DNA from: Abditibacteriaceae bacterium
GTDB lineage: Bacteria > Armatimonadota > Abditibacteriia > Abditibacteriales > Abditibacteriaceae
Assembly (NCBI GenBank): GCA_019239895.1
Contig: JAFAZH010000003.1
Span: 1 to 64,000 of the forward strand
Direction: 5' to 3'
Length of the DNA stretch: 64,000 nucleotides
Shown: positions 1-7,104 of the stretch, piece after piece
How positions within the stretch are numbered: position 1 is the stretch's first letter
Layout: the number at the start of each line of letters is the position of its first letter
Made by a program: the position numbers and the translations under genes
Notes under the pieces: generated by a model
Seen by the model: the letters and a program-made list of their open reading frames with translations, nothing else
Databases searched by the model: none
What the model was told of the DNA's origin: nothing

Positions 1-129
1 TTAGCCACGACAGCAGCACTGTGTGCGGTAGCCCGCAAGTTGGCGCGGTTGGCCTGGTCACTGCATAAACATGGCACCACTTACGATCCGGCGCGGGTTT
101 ATCAGCAAAATCAGTCCTCGCCCCCTTGA
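1..129 (+). CDS. IS110-family transposase, C-terminal fragment (continues outside window)
   Basis: Reading frame 1 is open from the first base to a TGA at 127-129. It encodes 42 residues containing AVARKLARLAWSLHKHGTTY, which is the typical basic, tryptophan-containing tail of IS110/IS116/IS902 transposases. The frameshifted 3' end of the element at 50.7 kb reads ILARKMARVAWSLFKKQTNF at the same place, so the two enzymes are related but not the same. The catalytic RuvC-like DEDD and serine domains would lie upstream, outside the window. The fragment is short, but the family call is helped by the shared DNA end. Confidence 0.75.
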   Translation, partial: LATTAALCAVARKLARLAWSLHKHGTTYDPARVYQQNQSSPP

Positions 130-146
130 CGCTAACCATAGAATCT
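1..146 (+). mobile_element. Right end of an IS110-family element, cut by the window edge
   Basis: This is the 3' end of an insertion sequence: the transposase C-terminus, then only about 17 non-coding bases, then a right end reading ACCATAGAATCT. The same 12 bases end the IS110-type element at 50661-51894, just before its flanking DNA, and both copies have CCTTGAC a little upstream. The final CT overlaps the flank, as expected for the core dinucleotide of IS110 elements. The flank is the palindromic repeat family A, so the element has apparently inserted into that repeat. The left part lies outside the window. Confidence 0.8.
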
Positions 147-272
147 CTCCCAATACTGGGAGAGGGGAGGTCACACGTAAAGGTTTCCCATAGCAAGATA
201 CTTATCCTTTACGAGCAAGTTTTCCTCAGTGCTCCCCTCTACCAGTATTGGGAGAGGGGCCGGGGGTGAGGG
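145..272. repeat. Palindromic repeat family A, copy 1 (interrupted by the IS end)
   Basis: Two inverted arms contain CTCTCCCAATACTGGGAGAG and its complement. The right arm runs on into GGGCCGGGGGTGAGGGCC. The matching outer part of the left arm is missing because the IS110 right end abuts it at CT (145-146). Other copies lie near 19.95, 60.66 and 63.44 kb, with a variant at 55.82 kb. Confidence 0.75.
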
Positions 273-279
273 CCTCCCC

Positions 280-1113
280 CTACTTCTCCCACACCGGCAA
301 CTCCACCGGATCACGTTTCAACACCGTATAGAGGGGGTTGATGTTTTTGGTGCTGCCCCCCGTGGCGAGGAGAAAGCCGTTGCCTTGCACTCCCGCGTTG
401 ATGTTGTTGAGCGGGGTCTGGTCGGCGGTAAAGGTGGCCTGGGTTAAGGCAATCCAGGTGCCGTCTTTGGTCTGCACCCAGCCGTTGCCATAGACGGCGC
501 GGCGGCGTTCTTTGGCGCTTTGTCCATCGCGGCGAAAGTCCTCGATAAACGAGTAGTAGCCCTTGAGCGCGTCCCCGTGGGCCAGGGTGTCAAAGGTCGC
601 TAAGTGCTGCCACTTTTTCAGGTCGTTGCGGTAGAAATATGCGGCGTAAGCGGTGCGTGCGCCTTTGACCTCGGCGCGCAGCGCGAACTTATAGGTTTCG
701 CCAATCTTCCAGGTATAATGCAGAAAGCATTGTGCCCCGGTGCCTTCGCCGCCAAAGCGTTTGACTTCGACTTGCGAGTCCTGATAAAGCACATTGACGC
801 GATGCTCAGCCGCCACACCGTTGGGGTCGTTTTGCGTGCCGGGGTCCCACACCGAAAACAGCACGACTTTATCCTCCGGCGACTGCAACTGCTGAATCCC
901 AAAGTAGCCATGACTAAAACCACAGACCTGAAAATAAGAGCTATTCTGCGCTTCTAAAACTGTGACCTCATTATAAAACACGGTGGCTTCGGGCGCTTTG
1001 TAAAACAAATGCACCGAGCGGGCCGCCTGCGGTTCATCAGTGCGGCCTGGAATAATCCCGGCGCACAATATCAGCATAAAGATATGACTCGTTAGCAAGA
1101 TGCGCTTCATCAA
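280..1113 (-). CDS. Secreted DUF3472 domain protein
   Basis: The 277-residue product starts with a signal peptide (hydrophobic stretch about residues 8-22). It continues as a beta-rich domain with the features of DUF3472: YFGIQ near the N-terminal third, then a W-P/G-T-rich segment, and a C-terminal part containing NGWVQTKDGTW. Family members are exported and often carry carbohydrate-binding modules, but no enzymatic role is established. The ATG is preceded by GGGGAG nine bases upstream. The following toxin-antitoxin pair is divergent, so the gene is probably transcribed alone. Confidence 0.75.
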   Translation of the reverse strand: MMKRILLTSHIFMLILCAGIIPGRTDEPQAARSVHLFYKAPEATVFYNEVTVLEAQNSSYFQVCGFSHGYFGIQQLQSPEDKVVLFSVWDPGTQNDPNGVAAEHRVNVLYQDSQVEVKRFGGEGTGAQCFLHYTWKIGETYKFALRAEVKGARTAYAAYFYRNDLKKWQHLATFDTLAHGDALKGYYSFIEDFRRDGQSAKERRRAVYGNGWVQTKDGTWIALTQATFTADQTPLNNINAGVQGNGFLLATGGSTKNINPLYTVLKRDPVELPVWEK

Positions 1114-1192
1114 TATTCTCCCCTCAAACTAAGAGACAAATAGCCTCTTTTCAAGCTTACAAAATTCGACTGAAACGTGTAGGGCTGCAGCG

Positions 1193-1237
1193 TGCTGGCT
1201 TGAAGGGAGGCGTTATGCTGGCTTGAAGCGTTATAAT
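1193..1237 (+). promoter_or_regulatory. Putative promoter/operator of the DUF433-DUF5615 pair
   Basis: The 13-mer TGCTGGCTTGAAG occurs twice (1193-1205 and 1216-1228), 23 bp apart and therefore on nearly the same face of the helix. A TATAAT box follows at 1232-1237. No good -35 was seen. Direct repeats at a toxin-antitoxin promoter suggest an autoregulatory operator, but this is inference. Confidence 0.4.
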
Positions 1238-1256
1238 GATAAGTGAGGTTAAAGCG

Positions 1257-1493
1257 ATGAAAAATGAATTGATTGAATCGAATCCAAAGGTTATGATGGG
1301 TAAGCCCGTTATCGCCGGAACCCGCCTGACAGTGGAATCTATTCTGGAACGCCTGGCTGCCGGGGAGACCCCGGAGCAACTCCTGGAAAGCCATCCTCGC
1401 CTCACGAAACCCGCCATTTATGCCGCCATTGAATTTGCCGCCCAAGCTTTACGGGCGGATGTGGTTTATCCCGTGGTTGAGCGAGCCGCATGA
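1257..1493 (+). CDS. DUF433 family antitoxin
   Basis: The 78-residue product contains GKPVIAGTRLTVESIL near its start, the signature of the DUF433 (VapB-like antitoxin) helix-turn-helix fold. Family members neutralise a neighbouring PIN-like nuclease and usually repress their own promoter. I chose the ATG at 1257 rather than 1236, because 1236 falls inside the TATAAT box and 1257 has GAGG eight bases upstream. The stop overlaps the start of the next gene (ATGA), which implies translational coupling with the DUF5615 toxin. Confidence 0.8.
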   Translation: MKNELIESNPKVMMGKPVIAGTRLTVESILERLAAGETPEQLLESHPRLTKPAIYAAIEFAAQALRADVVYPVVERAA

Positions 1494-1846
1494 ACTTATT
1501 GTGTGACGAAAACATAGATCAACAAATCGTTGAGCAACTGCGCGCTGACGGTCATCACGTTCTCTCGGTGGCCGAAATGGAGCCGGGAATCACGGATGAT
1601 ATTGTGCTGCACCGGGCTAACGAGCATATTGCTCTGTTAGTCACTCAAGATAAGGATTTTGGCGAGTTGGTATACCGTCAGAACTTGGTCTATCTTGGTG
1701 TCATTCTGGTGAGGCTGCACGGTTTGTCCATTGCGACCAAGGCACAGATCGTGTCGAATACCTTAAATGAACATGGAGGCGAGATGCCTAATGCTTTTAC
1801 TGTTATCTCGCCTGGTATCGTCAGAATACGCCGTGAGTTAGCATGA
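1490..1846 (+). CDS. DUF5615 family PIN-like toxin
   Basis: The 118-residue product starts MNLLCDENI and has LVTQDKDFGELVY about residues 53-65. These acidic motifs are typical of DUF5615/Mut7-C-type PIN-like ribonucleases: the first aspartate in CDEN, the second in DKDF. It overlaps the DUF433 antitoxin gene by four bases and is almost certainly its toxin partner, presumably cleaving RNA when free. The length matches the family, and no disruption is visible. Confidence 0.8.
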   Translation: MNLLCDENIDQQIVEQLRADGHHVLSVAEMEPGITDDIVLHRANEHIALLVTQDKDFGELVYRQNLVYLGVILVRLHGLSIATKAQIVSNTLNEHGGEMPNAFTVISPGIVRIRRELA

Positions 1847-1879
1847 ATTCGAGATTTCCATAGTTCTCCTTAACGTGCC

Positions 1880-2680
1880 TTAGCCCCTGGTAATTGAACT
1901 GCCCTCAAAAGTTAGAGTCTCTCCTTCATAAGCCAGTTCGGTCGCCGGGAAGATGGCGCGGGCAGCTTCAAGCGAGGCGGCGCGATGGTGGCCCAGATGC
2001 ACGAGGCGCAGTTGCTTGACGCCTGCGGCCCCGGCGATGCGGGCGGCATCAATGGAGCGCGCATGGCCATAGGATGACGGGCCATCGGGAGCATCGGGCG
2101 GTAGGCTCGCTTCGTGGATGAGCAGATCAGCGTCGCGGGCGAGGGTAATTAAATCATCAGTGGGTGCGGTGTCGCCGCTAAAGGCAATGACGGCACCACT
2201 CTGTTTATCCAGGAGCCGCCCACAGACCGCCGTCACGGGATGCAGGGCGCGGATGGTGGTGATGCGAAACTCATCATCTTCATAAGTCGTGCCCGGTTCG
2301 AGGGGATGCAGTTCGAGGCGCGGCCACACTTCCGGGAAACGCTCGGCCTGGAGAAACTGGCGTACGCCCTCCACCACAACCGGTAAATCATCGGGTGGCC
2401 CCACAATATGCAGTGGTGTCGGCCCGTTAGGATTATTGCCACTGCGCATTCCTCGAAAAAAGAGCAGGGCGGGTAAGCCGAGGTAGTGGTCGTGGTGACA
2501 GTGCGTGAGAAAGAGGGTCTTGACCTCCAACGCGCTGTAACCGTATTGCTGCATGTGCAGCGCGGCGCACCAGCCGCAGTCTACGAGCAAGCTGCCATTA
2601 ACGAGAAAGCAGGCCGTATCTTCCCCCGCCCCCGGCAGCACCGCCGCCGCACCTAAGAATGTGAGTTTCGTTTGTGTCAT
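1880..2680 (-). CDS. MBL-fold metallo-hydrolase, RNase Z-like
   Basis: The 266-residue product carries the metallo-beta-lactamase metal site THCHHDHYLGLP about residues 59-70. Further ligands are likely in AFSGDTAPTDDL (about 167-178), SYGHARS and VHLGHH. The layout follows the RNase Z/ElaC branch and related cytosolic phosphodiesterases. No signal peptide is present, so it acts in the cytoplasm. The true substrate (tRNA 3' trailer or another phosphoester) cannot be told from sequence. The gene ends 34 bases from the convergent toxin gene. Confidence 0.75.
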   Translation of the reverse strand: MTQTKLTFLGAAAVLPGAGEDTACFLVNGSLLVDCGWCAALHMQQYGYSALEVKTLFLTHCHHDHYLGLPALLFFRGMRSGNNPNGPTPLHIVGPPDDLPVVVEGVRQFLQAERFPEVWPRLELHPLEPGTTYEDDEFRITTIRALHPVTAVCGRLLDKQSGAVIAFSGDTAPTDDLITLARDADLLIHEASLPPDAPDGPSSYGHARSIDAARIAGAAGVKQLRLVHLGHHRAASLEAARAIFPATELAYEGETLTFEGSSITRG

Positions 2681-2696
2681 TATTCATTCCTTTAAT

Positions 2697-2815
2697 GGGA
2701 ACCACCGATGAACACAGATGGACACAGATAAAGAAGATAGGATGCTGGATACTTGATCCTCCATCCTCGATCCTCGTTTCTATCCGTGTCCATCTGTGTT
2801 CATCGGTGGTTAAAT
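2697..2815. repeat. Palindromic repeat family C, copy 1 (nested)
   Basis: The outer arms read ACCACCGATGAACACAGATG and its complement. An inner pair is built from GATCCTCCATCCTCGATCCTC-like words. The right arm reaches into the 3' end of the glycoamylase-like gene. Other copies or half copies lie near 28.6, 31.1, 35.7 and 44.65 kb. Confidence 0.75.
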
Positions 2816-4116
2816 TCATTTTGTGGCAACACGCGCAAAGATCGTGGCAGGGTTTCCTCTGTCGCATGAAAGCCAGCGGCTTTTAACGCCCTTAATGTGG
2901 CGGGATGCGACTGCATCAACTTCCAGATTAAACCGCTGCGCCCGTTCTCAATAGCCAACAGTGCCATGCCCAGATCAATACCAATCACATCCGCATCGAA
3001 CCAGTTGCGGTCAAGGTTGAAGGCGTCGGCAAAGCCATAGTCGCCCCAGATTTGCGAACCAAACTGGTCGAACATGGCGCGTGCAGTAGTGGCTGATTCT
3101 TGTGGCGCTAACGTCATCGCGGCGAGGACACCGGAGGGCGAAACGGTGCCGTCTTCGGGGCCGTCAGGCGCACCATAAGCGCGATAGCCATCTGGCCCGT
3201 CCCCCGCGTTAAGACCCCAGAATCCCGCCGCGTAAGTCTTGCGCTCTTGTATGTGTTCCTGGCAGAAACGGCGCTGGATGGTGATAGCATTCCGCGAAGC
3301 TACTTCGTAATCCCAGCCCAGGCGATCACGTAATCCATGCAAGTCGAAAAAACCGAGCGGCATCTCGTGAATGAAAATCGGCCCGGCGTGCAAGGACTCC
3401 ACCTCATATCGCTTGGTCACCTCCCGTTGCAGGGCGTCCCAGGTTGCGGGCGGCAAGGGTTTATGTGGTGCGCCCAGTCCCAGCAGCACCAGGAGAATCG
3501 CTTCGCAATAGTGATCGTAGTTATAGACAATAAAACCATGCTCCGGTGTCCACCCGTGCGCTAACACTTGCTTGTGGGGCAAAGCGCCACCATTCGTCAG
3601 CATCCATTGCCAGTCTAACCTGGCATAGAGTTGATCCACGTCGCGTGCGACATCCGGCGCATCCGCCTTAAAGTATTGGCCGCAGACGAGGGCACCACAG
3701 AGCAGCAAGCCCGTATCAATGGATGAGACCTCGCTCTTCCAGACCCGCCCGCCGGTGGACTTTTCGACAAAGTGATAGAACCATCCATGCTGGTGCGGCA
3801 TGGTGTGCAGGAAGTGGACGGTGCGCCGGGCACGGGATAAGCCCTCGTCGCGGGCCAGCCAGCCATGCTCCACTGCAACGGGAATCGCGGCCAGGCCATA
3901 GCCCGTCGCGGCAACGGAAGCAACCGAGTAGTTATCCACCCCGCTATTGCGGGCGCGGTCATTCATCAGCCCGGTGCGGGTGTCCGCCTTCTCCCAGAAA
4001 AAGCGCCACGCCCGCCGTTGCACTTCCTCCAACAATTGCTGATTCGAGAGCGGGGCGGCATGGACTGGAGGAAGTGCGACTGGCAACAGTATACAGACGA
4101 CCAGCCATAACTTCAT
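2800..4116 (-). CDS. Secreted glycoamylase-like protein
   Basis: The product is about 438 residues from the chosen start. A signal peptide (MKLWLVVCILLPVALPPVHA) is followed by QRRAWRFFWEKADTRTGLMN, YSVASVAATGYGLAAIP, SSIDTGLLLCGAL and a C-terminal DAFN..NWFDADVIGIDLG. These are hallmarks of the (alpha/alpha)6 glycoamylase-like domain (PF10091; related to GH144 beta-1,2-glucanases). It probably acts outside the cytoplasm on a glucan. An upstream ATG at 4158 is also possible, but a TATAAT box lies only a few bases from it, which favours 4116. The last codons (EFNHR) lie in repeat C. Confidence 0.8.
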   Translation of the reverse strand: MKLWLVVCILLPVALPPVHAAPLSNQQLLEEVQRRAWRFFWEKADTRTGLMNDRARNSGVDNYSVASVAATGYGLAAIPVAVEHGWLARDEGLSRARRTVHFLHTMPHQHGWFYHFVEKSTGGRVWKSEVSSIDTGLLLCGALVCGQYFKADAPDVARDVDQLYARLDWQWMLTNGGALPHKQVLAHGWTPEHGFIVYNYDHYCEAILLVLLGLGAPHKPLPPATWDALQREVTKRYEVESLHAGPIFIHEMPLGFFDLHGLRDRLGWDYEVASRNAITIQRRFCQEHIQERKTYAAGFWGLNAGDGPDGYRAYGAPDGPEDGTVSPSGVLAAMTLAPQESATTARAMFDQFGSQIWGDYGFADAFNLDRNWFDADVIGIDLGMALLAIENGRSGLIWKLMQSHPATLRALKAAGFHATEETLPRSLRVLPQNEFNHR

Positions 4117-4220
4117 CGCTGCACTACGGGCGGAGCGCACAGGGTAACGTGGGAGCATAGCAATATTATACTGTGCGGCGCTATAACTCAAGCGGTGATG
4201 GAACACAAGCAGTGAGGAAC

Positions 4221-4673
4221 TCAAGAGTGTGGAGCTTGCTCGTCAATGCGGAGGAGGGCTGAACCCGCCTGGAGCGAACCCGCCACGACTAACTCCGCCA
4301 GGGCTACGGGCCGGACATTGTATTGTTGTAAACGGCTTCGCTCCAGCCAGACGGGTCGGTAAGTGCCTGCGGGAGAATCCGGCGTCGAGGTGAATTCTTC
4401 GCCAGTGCCGCTGCCGAATATGCCGCCCACGATCCGGGCCAGGTGATAATGCTGCTCACTGCAACCGAACCTGACAACAGCCACCAATCCCATAAGCTCG
4501 ATCTCCACCCCTAATTCTTCCCAGCTTTCGCGCTTGGCAGCGGCTTCTGAAGTTTCCCCGGCTTCGACTCCGCCACCGGGAAACAGATAGTAGGTGCCTC
4601 TCGCGTTGACCCGCTCAATCAGCGCCACCTTGTCGTCTTCAATGATGATTACACCGCTGCGTAACTGTGCCAT
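4221..4673 (-). CDS. NUDIX hydrolase
   Basis: The 150-residue product has a complete Nudix box, G-x5-E-x7-RE-x2-EE-x-G, read as GGGVEAGE...RESWEELGVE (about residues 33-57). The fold hydrolyses a nucleoside diphosphate linked to another moiety, using a metal bound by the box glutamates. Substrate specificity cannot be assigned. The gene lies just upstream of the glycoamylase-like gene on the same strand, but the two products share no obvious pathway. Confidence 0.9.
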   Translation of the reverse strand: MAQLRSGVIIIEDDKVALIERVNARGTYYLFPGGGVEAGETSEAAAKRESWEELGVEIELMGLVAVVRFGCSEQHYHLARIVGGIFGSGTGEEFTSTPDSPAGTYRPVWLERSRLQQYNVRPVALAELVVAGSLQAGSALLRIDEQAPHS

Positions 4674-4751
4674 GCTTGCTTGTGAATGAGGTTGAACGAA
4701 GTAAAAGGCAAAGTGGGCTGCCTCTGATTTAGTATCTCAGCTTTGAATGAC

Positions 4752-5084
4752 CTAGCCTGCTTTCACTTTTAACGGCTTAATATGTTGATAAGCTTTTTGG
4801 TCTAGATGCAGCGCATCCCACAGATCAAGATTTACTTGCAGGTTCAGCCACAGTCCCGGCCCATTGCCCAGTAACCAGCCTAAACGATGCGCCATGTCGG
4901 GCGAAACCGGACGCTTTTCCTGAAGCACCTCGTTGACGGTGCGCCGCGACACCCCCAGGCGCAAGGCGAACTCACCTTGCGTTAGCTTGAGCGCAGGCAA
5001 TACGTCCTCCCGTAAAATCTCACCGGGATGCGTCGGACGGCGTTCCAGCCGTGACACCTGTCTGATTCTATCTTTATCTGCCAT
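4752..5084 (-). CDS. higA: HigA-type antitoxin (XRE-family HTH)
   Basis: The 110-residue product contains RRPTHPGEILREDVLPALKL followed by the helix-turn-helix LTQGEFALRLGVSRRTVNEVL and RPVSPDMAHRLG. This is the classic HigA/VapI antidote arrangement. HigA binds its own operator and neutralises the HigB mRNA interferase. HigB is normally encoded immediately upstream, but only a C-terminal remnant is left here, so this antitoxin is now an orphan. Confidence 0.85.
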   Translation of the reverse strand: MADKDRIRQVSRLERRPTHPGEILREDVLPALKLTQGEFALRLGVSRRTVNEVLQEKRPVSPDMAHRLGWLLGNGPGLWLNLQVNLDLWDALHLDQKAYQHIKPLKVKAG

Positions 5085-5093
5085 AGCTACCTC

Positions 5094-5200
5094 TCAGTGA
5101 TAATCCTCTAAATTGACATCATAGGCATCGCCATCTTCAAAACGGAACGTAATACGATAATTCCGTAAGTCCCCAGTGCAGGTTATAACTCAACCCCGTT
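5094..5200 (-). pseudogene. higB: higB toxin remnant (C-terminal)
   Basis: Just upstream of higA, one minus-strand frame reads GDLRNYRITFRFEDGDAYDVN followed by LEDYH and a stop. This matches the conserved C-terminus of HigB/RelE-like toxins. Upstream of the GD the frame breaks: the pieces RNGVEL and ALGD fall in different frames. There is no start codon and no N-terminal two-thirds before the neighbouring gene's stop at 5220. The toxin is dead, probably through deletion plus frameshift. Confidence 0.7.
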
Positions 5201-5219
5201 GCGTGCAACATACCAAGGG

Positions 5220-6719
5220 CTAATGAGCCGCTGCGGCGTTGAGGGCTGTATTCACCTGTTGGAACTGGTTGGCCGCTGGTTGGCCATAGCGGTGGCTCAT
5301 CCAACCACTGAAGACGGCATAGAATAGCATCGCGCCCAGATACACGGCGACTACAACCAGAATCAGGGGCGAGACCAGTGGTGATTTTGACGGAACGGGC
5401 GCTGACCACGGCTGCGACTGGCGCAAACTCGGATTGTAAATCGGCAGGTTCGGATCGTAGGGCGAATACGCTGCGGGTGTTGCCGCATCCGCTGGCGGTG
5501 CAACGTCCGGTGATGGTGCGTAGCCCGACGGCTGCAAGGCCGGATCTGGCATGGTGGCTGGCGGGGTTTGATAGGCAGGGGCAGAGGCGGGCGCAGCGCC
5601 GTGCGGGTCGGGAATGGGTGGCACCATTTGCGGGGTCATAAAAGCCGGATCATAAGGCAGAGGCCCGGGCCCCTGGGCGTCTTTAAAGCGATGGAAGGCA
5701 AAGGTGCCGCGCACGCCATTGATGAAAAGATTGGTGAAGATGACCAAATAAACCAGGCTGGGAGCAAAGCCCATTGAATTCCAGGTGGCCGCGCGTTCTA
5801 TTAGATACAGTGCCAGTCCTGCCACGGCAGCCAAGCGTGACATCCGTGCAATGCCTAAGGCAATAACCCCGAAGATAAAAGCATCCACCAGGGCATCCGT
5901 GTTGATATTGAGAAGATGCACGCCCGCCGCGCTGAGCATCACGGCCAAGGTGGTCATGCCCGCACACAGTGCCGCGGCCACGGTGCCTTGACGAGCGACC
6001 TGGCGGGCACTTTCCATATCGTGCATGGCGGGCCAGAATCCCGTTGACTTCCCCTGTGGCGCAGGCGCATTCCCGCTCTGTGTAGTTGCATTCGTCGCTG
6101 TGGATGGCGACGACTCAACCGGGGGCACCAGCCCTCCGTTCGCGGGCACGCCACTTCCTAACACCCCACTTGTCTGGGCACCAGCCGGGCCAGGCGCTTG
6201 CAGATATTGCTCGATGAGAGCACGCAGCGATTCCACTTCTTGCAGGGTGAAGTTCAGTTCAAGATGGCGCCCGACCTGGCGCACCACCAGGTAGCGCGGG
6301 GAAACGGGGTTTGGCACGGTCTCGACCCGGATGATCTGTGACCAGGGCACGATGACACTGTGGCTGGCGTGCAGTTCCACTAAGGCCGCAGGGAAAACGA
6401 GCCAGCAGTAGCCGCGCAGGTGGATGACCCCGGCCAGCATCGCCAGTGACCCCAATCCACACAGCAGAAAACCCGCAAAAGCCACCCCTGGCGGTGGGGG
6501 ATTATGGCCAAACGGTTTGACAATAGCGATGCCAAAAAGCGCGGCTATGGCAAAAAGTCCAAAGACCGCGCACCAGCCTAACAATTCCAGGGTGGGATTG
6601 GCCCGGTAGACCCTTTCCGGGGTGCCTAAAGCCGCCACTTCCGGCGGCCAGGGCGAATTAGCGGGAGGCGTAGCCAGCGGGTTAGAGAGTGGTGTAGGGT
6701 CGGTCTGCTGTCCGTTCAT
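5220..6719 (-). CDS. Proline-rich multi-pass membrane protein of unknown function
   Basis: The 499-residue product begins with a proline-rich cytosolic stretch. LGTPERVYRANPTLELLG comes next, then two membrane helices (about residues 48-70 and 80-110), and a PH-like segment (LVFPAALVELHASHSVIVPW, about 109-180) resembling DUF6585. After a linker there are more helices (about 245-330), a long Pro/Ala-rich region, and a final helix near residue 450. The role is unknown. A PH-like domain on a membrane anchor suggests a membrane scaffold, but that is inference. Confidence 0.6.
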   Translation of the reverse strand: MNGQQTDPTPLSNPLATPPANSPWPPEVAALGTPERVYRANPTLELLGWCAVFGLFAIAALFGIAIVKPFGHNPPPPGVAFAGFLLCGLGSLAMLAGVIHLRGYCWLVFPAALVELHASHSVIVPWSQIIRVETVPNPVSPRYLVVRQVGRHLELNFTLQEVESLRALIEQYLQAPGPAGAQTSGVLGSGVPANGGLVPPVESSPSTATNATTQSGNAPAPQGKSTGFWPAMHDMESARQVARQGTVAAALCAGMTTLAVMLSAAGVHLLNINTDALVDAFIFGVIALGIARMSRLAAVAGLALYLIERAATWNSMGFAPSLVYLVIFTNLFINGVRGTFAFHRFKDAQGPGPLPYDPAFMTPQMVPPIPDPHGAAPASAPAYQTPPATMPDPALQPSGYAPSPDVAPPADAATPAAYSPYDPNLPIYNPSLRQSQPWSAPVPSKSPLVSPLILVVVAVYLGAMLFYAVFSGWMSHRYGQPAANQFQQVNTALNAAAAH

Positions 6720-6969
6720 GTCAGGCTCCTGATGTCCCTTGAAGTCATAGACCTACTGCCCTCTATTTGGAGGCAACATTTTTACCATCAGTTTTATCAT
6801 TAATGGCGAGCAGGTAGCGGGCTGCTGTGGCTCCCTTTCTCGTGGGTGAACTGGGGCTGCCTGAATAACAGGTTGAGTTCATTGTCGGGATTGAACCACA
6901 GCGGAGAGGTAATAAAATCATGGCAAGGTTTATGCAATAGGACTCTTGTAACAGTAGGACTGACGCGTG
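6720..6969. other. Intergenic region without a recognised gene
   Basis: This stretch lies upstream of both the proline-rich membrane protein and the rhomboid gene. It holds no convincing ORF or promoter that I could place. A short ORF that crosses it into repeat B reads only repeat-derived sequence. Repeat B starts at 6970. Confidence 0.4.
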
Positions 6970-7083
6970 ACCCGCCCGTGAACGAGCGGGCTGAGACGAG
7001 AAGCCCGGTGAACCGGGCTGGAGACACCCCTTAGCCCCGTTCAGGGGGCTTGTTCATTCAGCCCGCTGCTTTAGCAGCGGGTC
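6970..7083. repeat. Palindromic repeat family B, copy 1
   Basis: This element has an outer inverted pair (right arm CAGCCCGCTGCTTTAGCAGC), an inner hairpin AGCCCGGTGAACCGGGCT, and a second hairpin AGCCCCGTTCAGGGGGCT. The left outer arm has diverged (CGTGAACGAGCGGG). Better-conserved copies lie at 23565-23683 (inverted) and 40958-41083. Confidence 0.8.
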
Positions 7084-7104
7084 TGCCTAAATAGATAGAA
7101 TTTT

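Noticed and set aside
6846..7034. A 62-codon ORF across the gap before the rhomboid gene
   Set aside because: Its second half is repeat B sequence, and it has no ribosome-binding site or homology signal.
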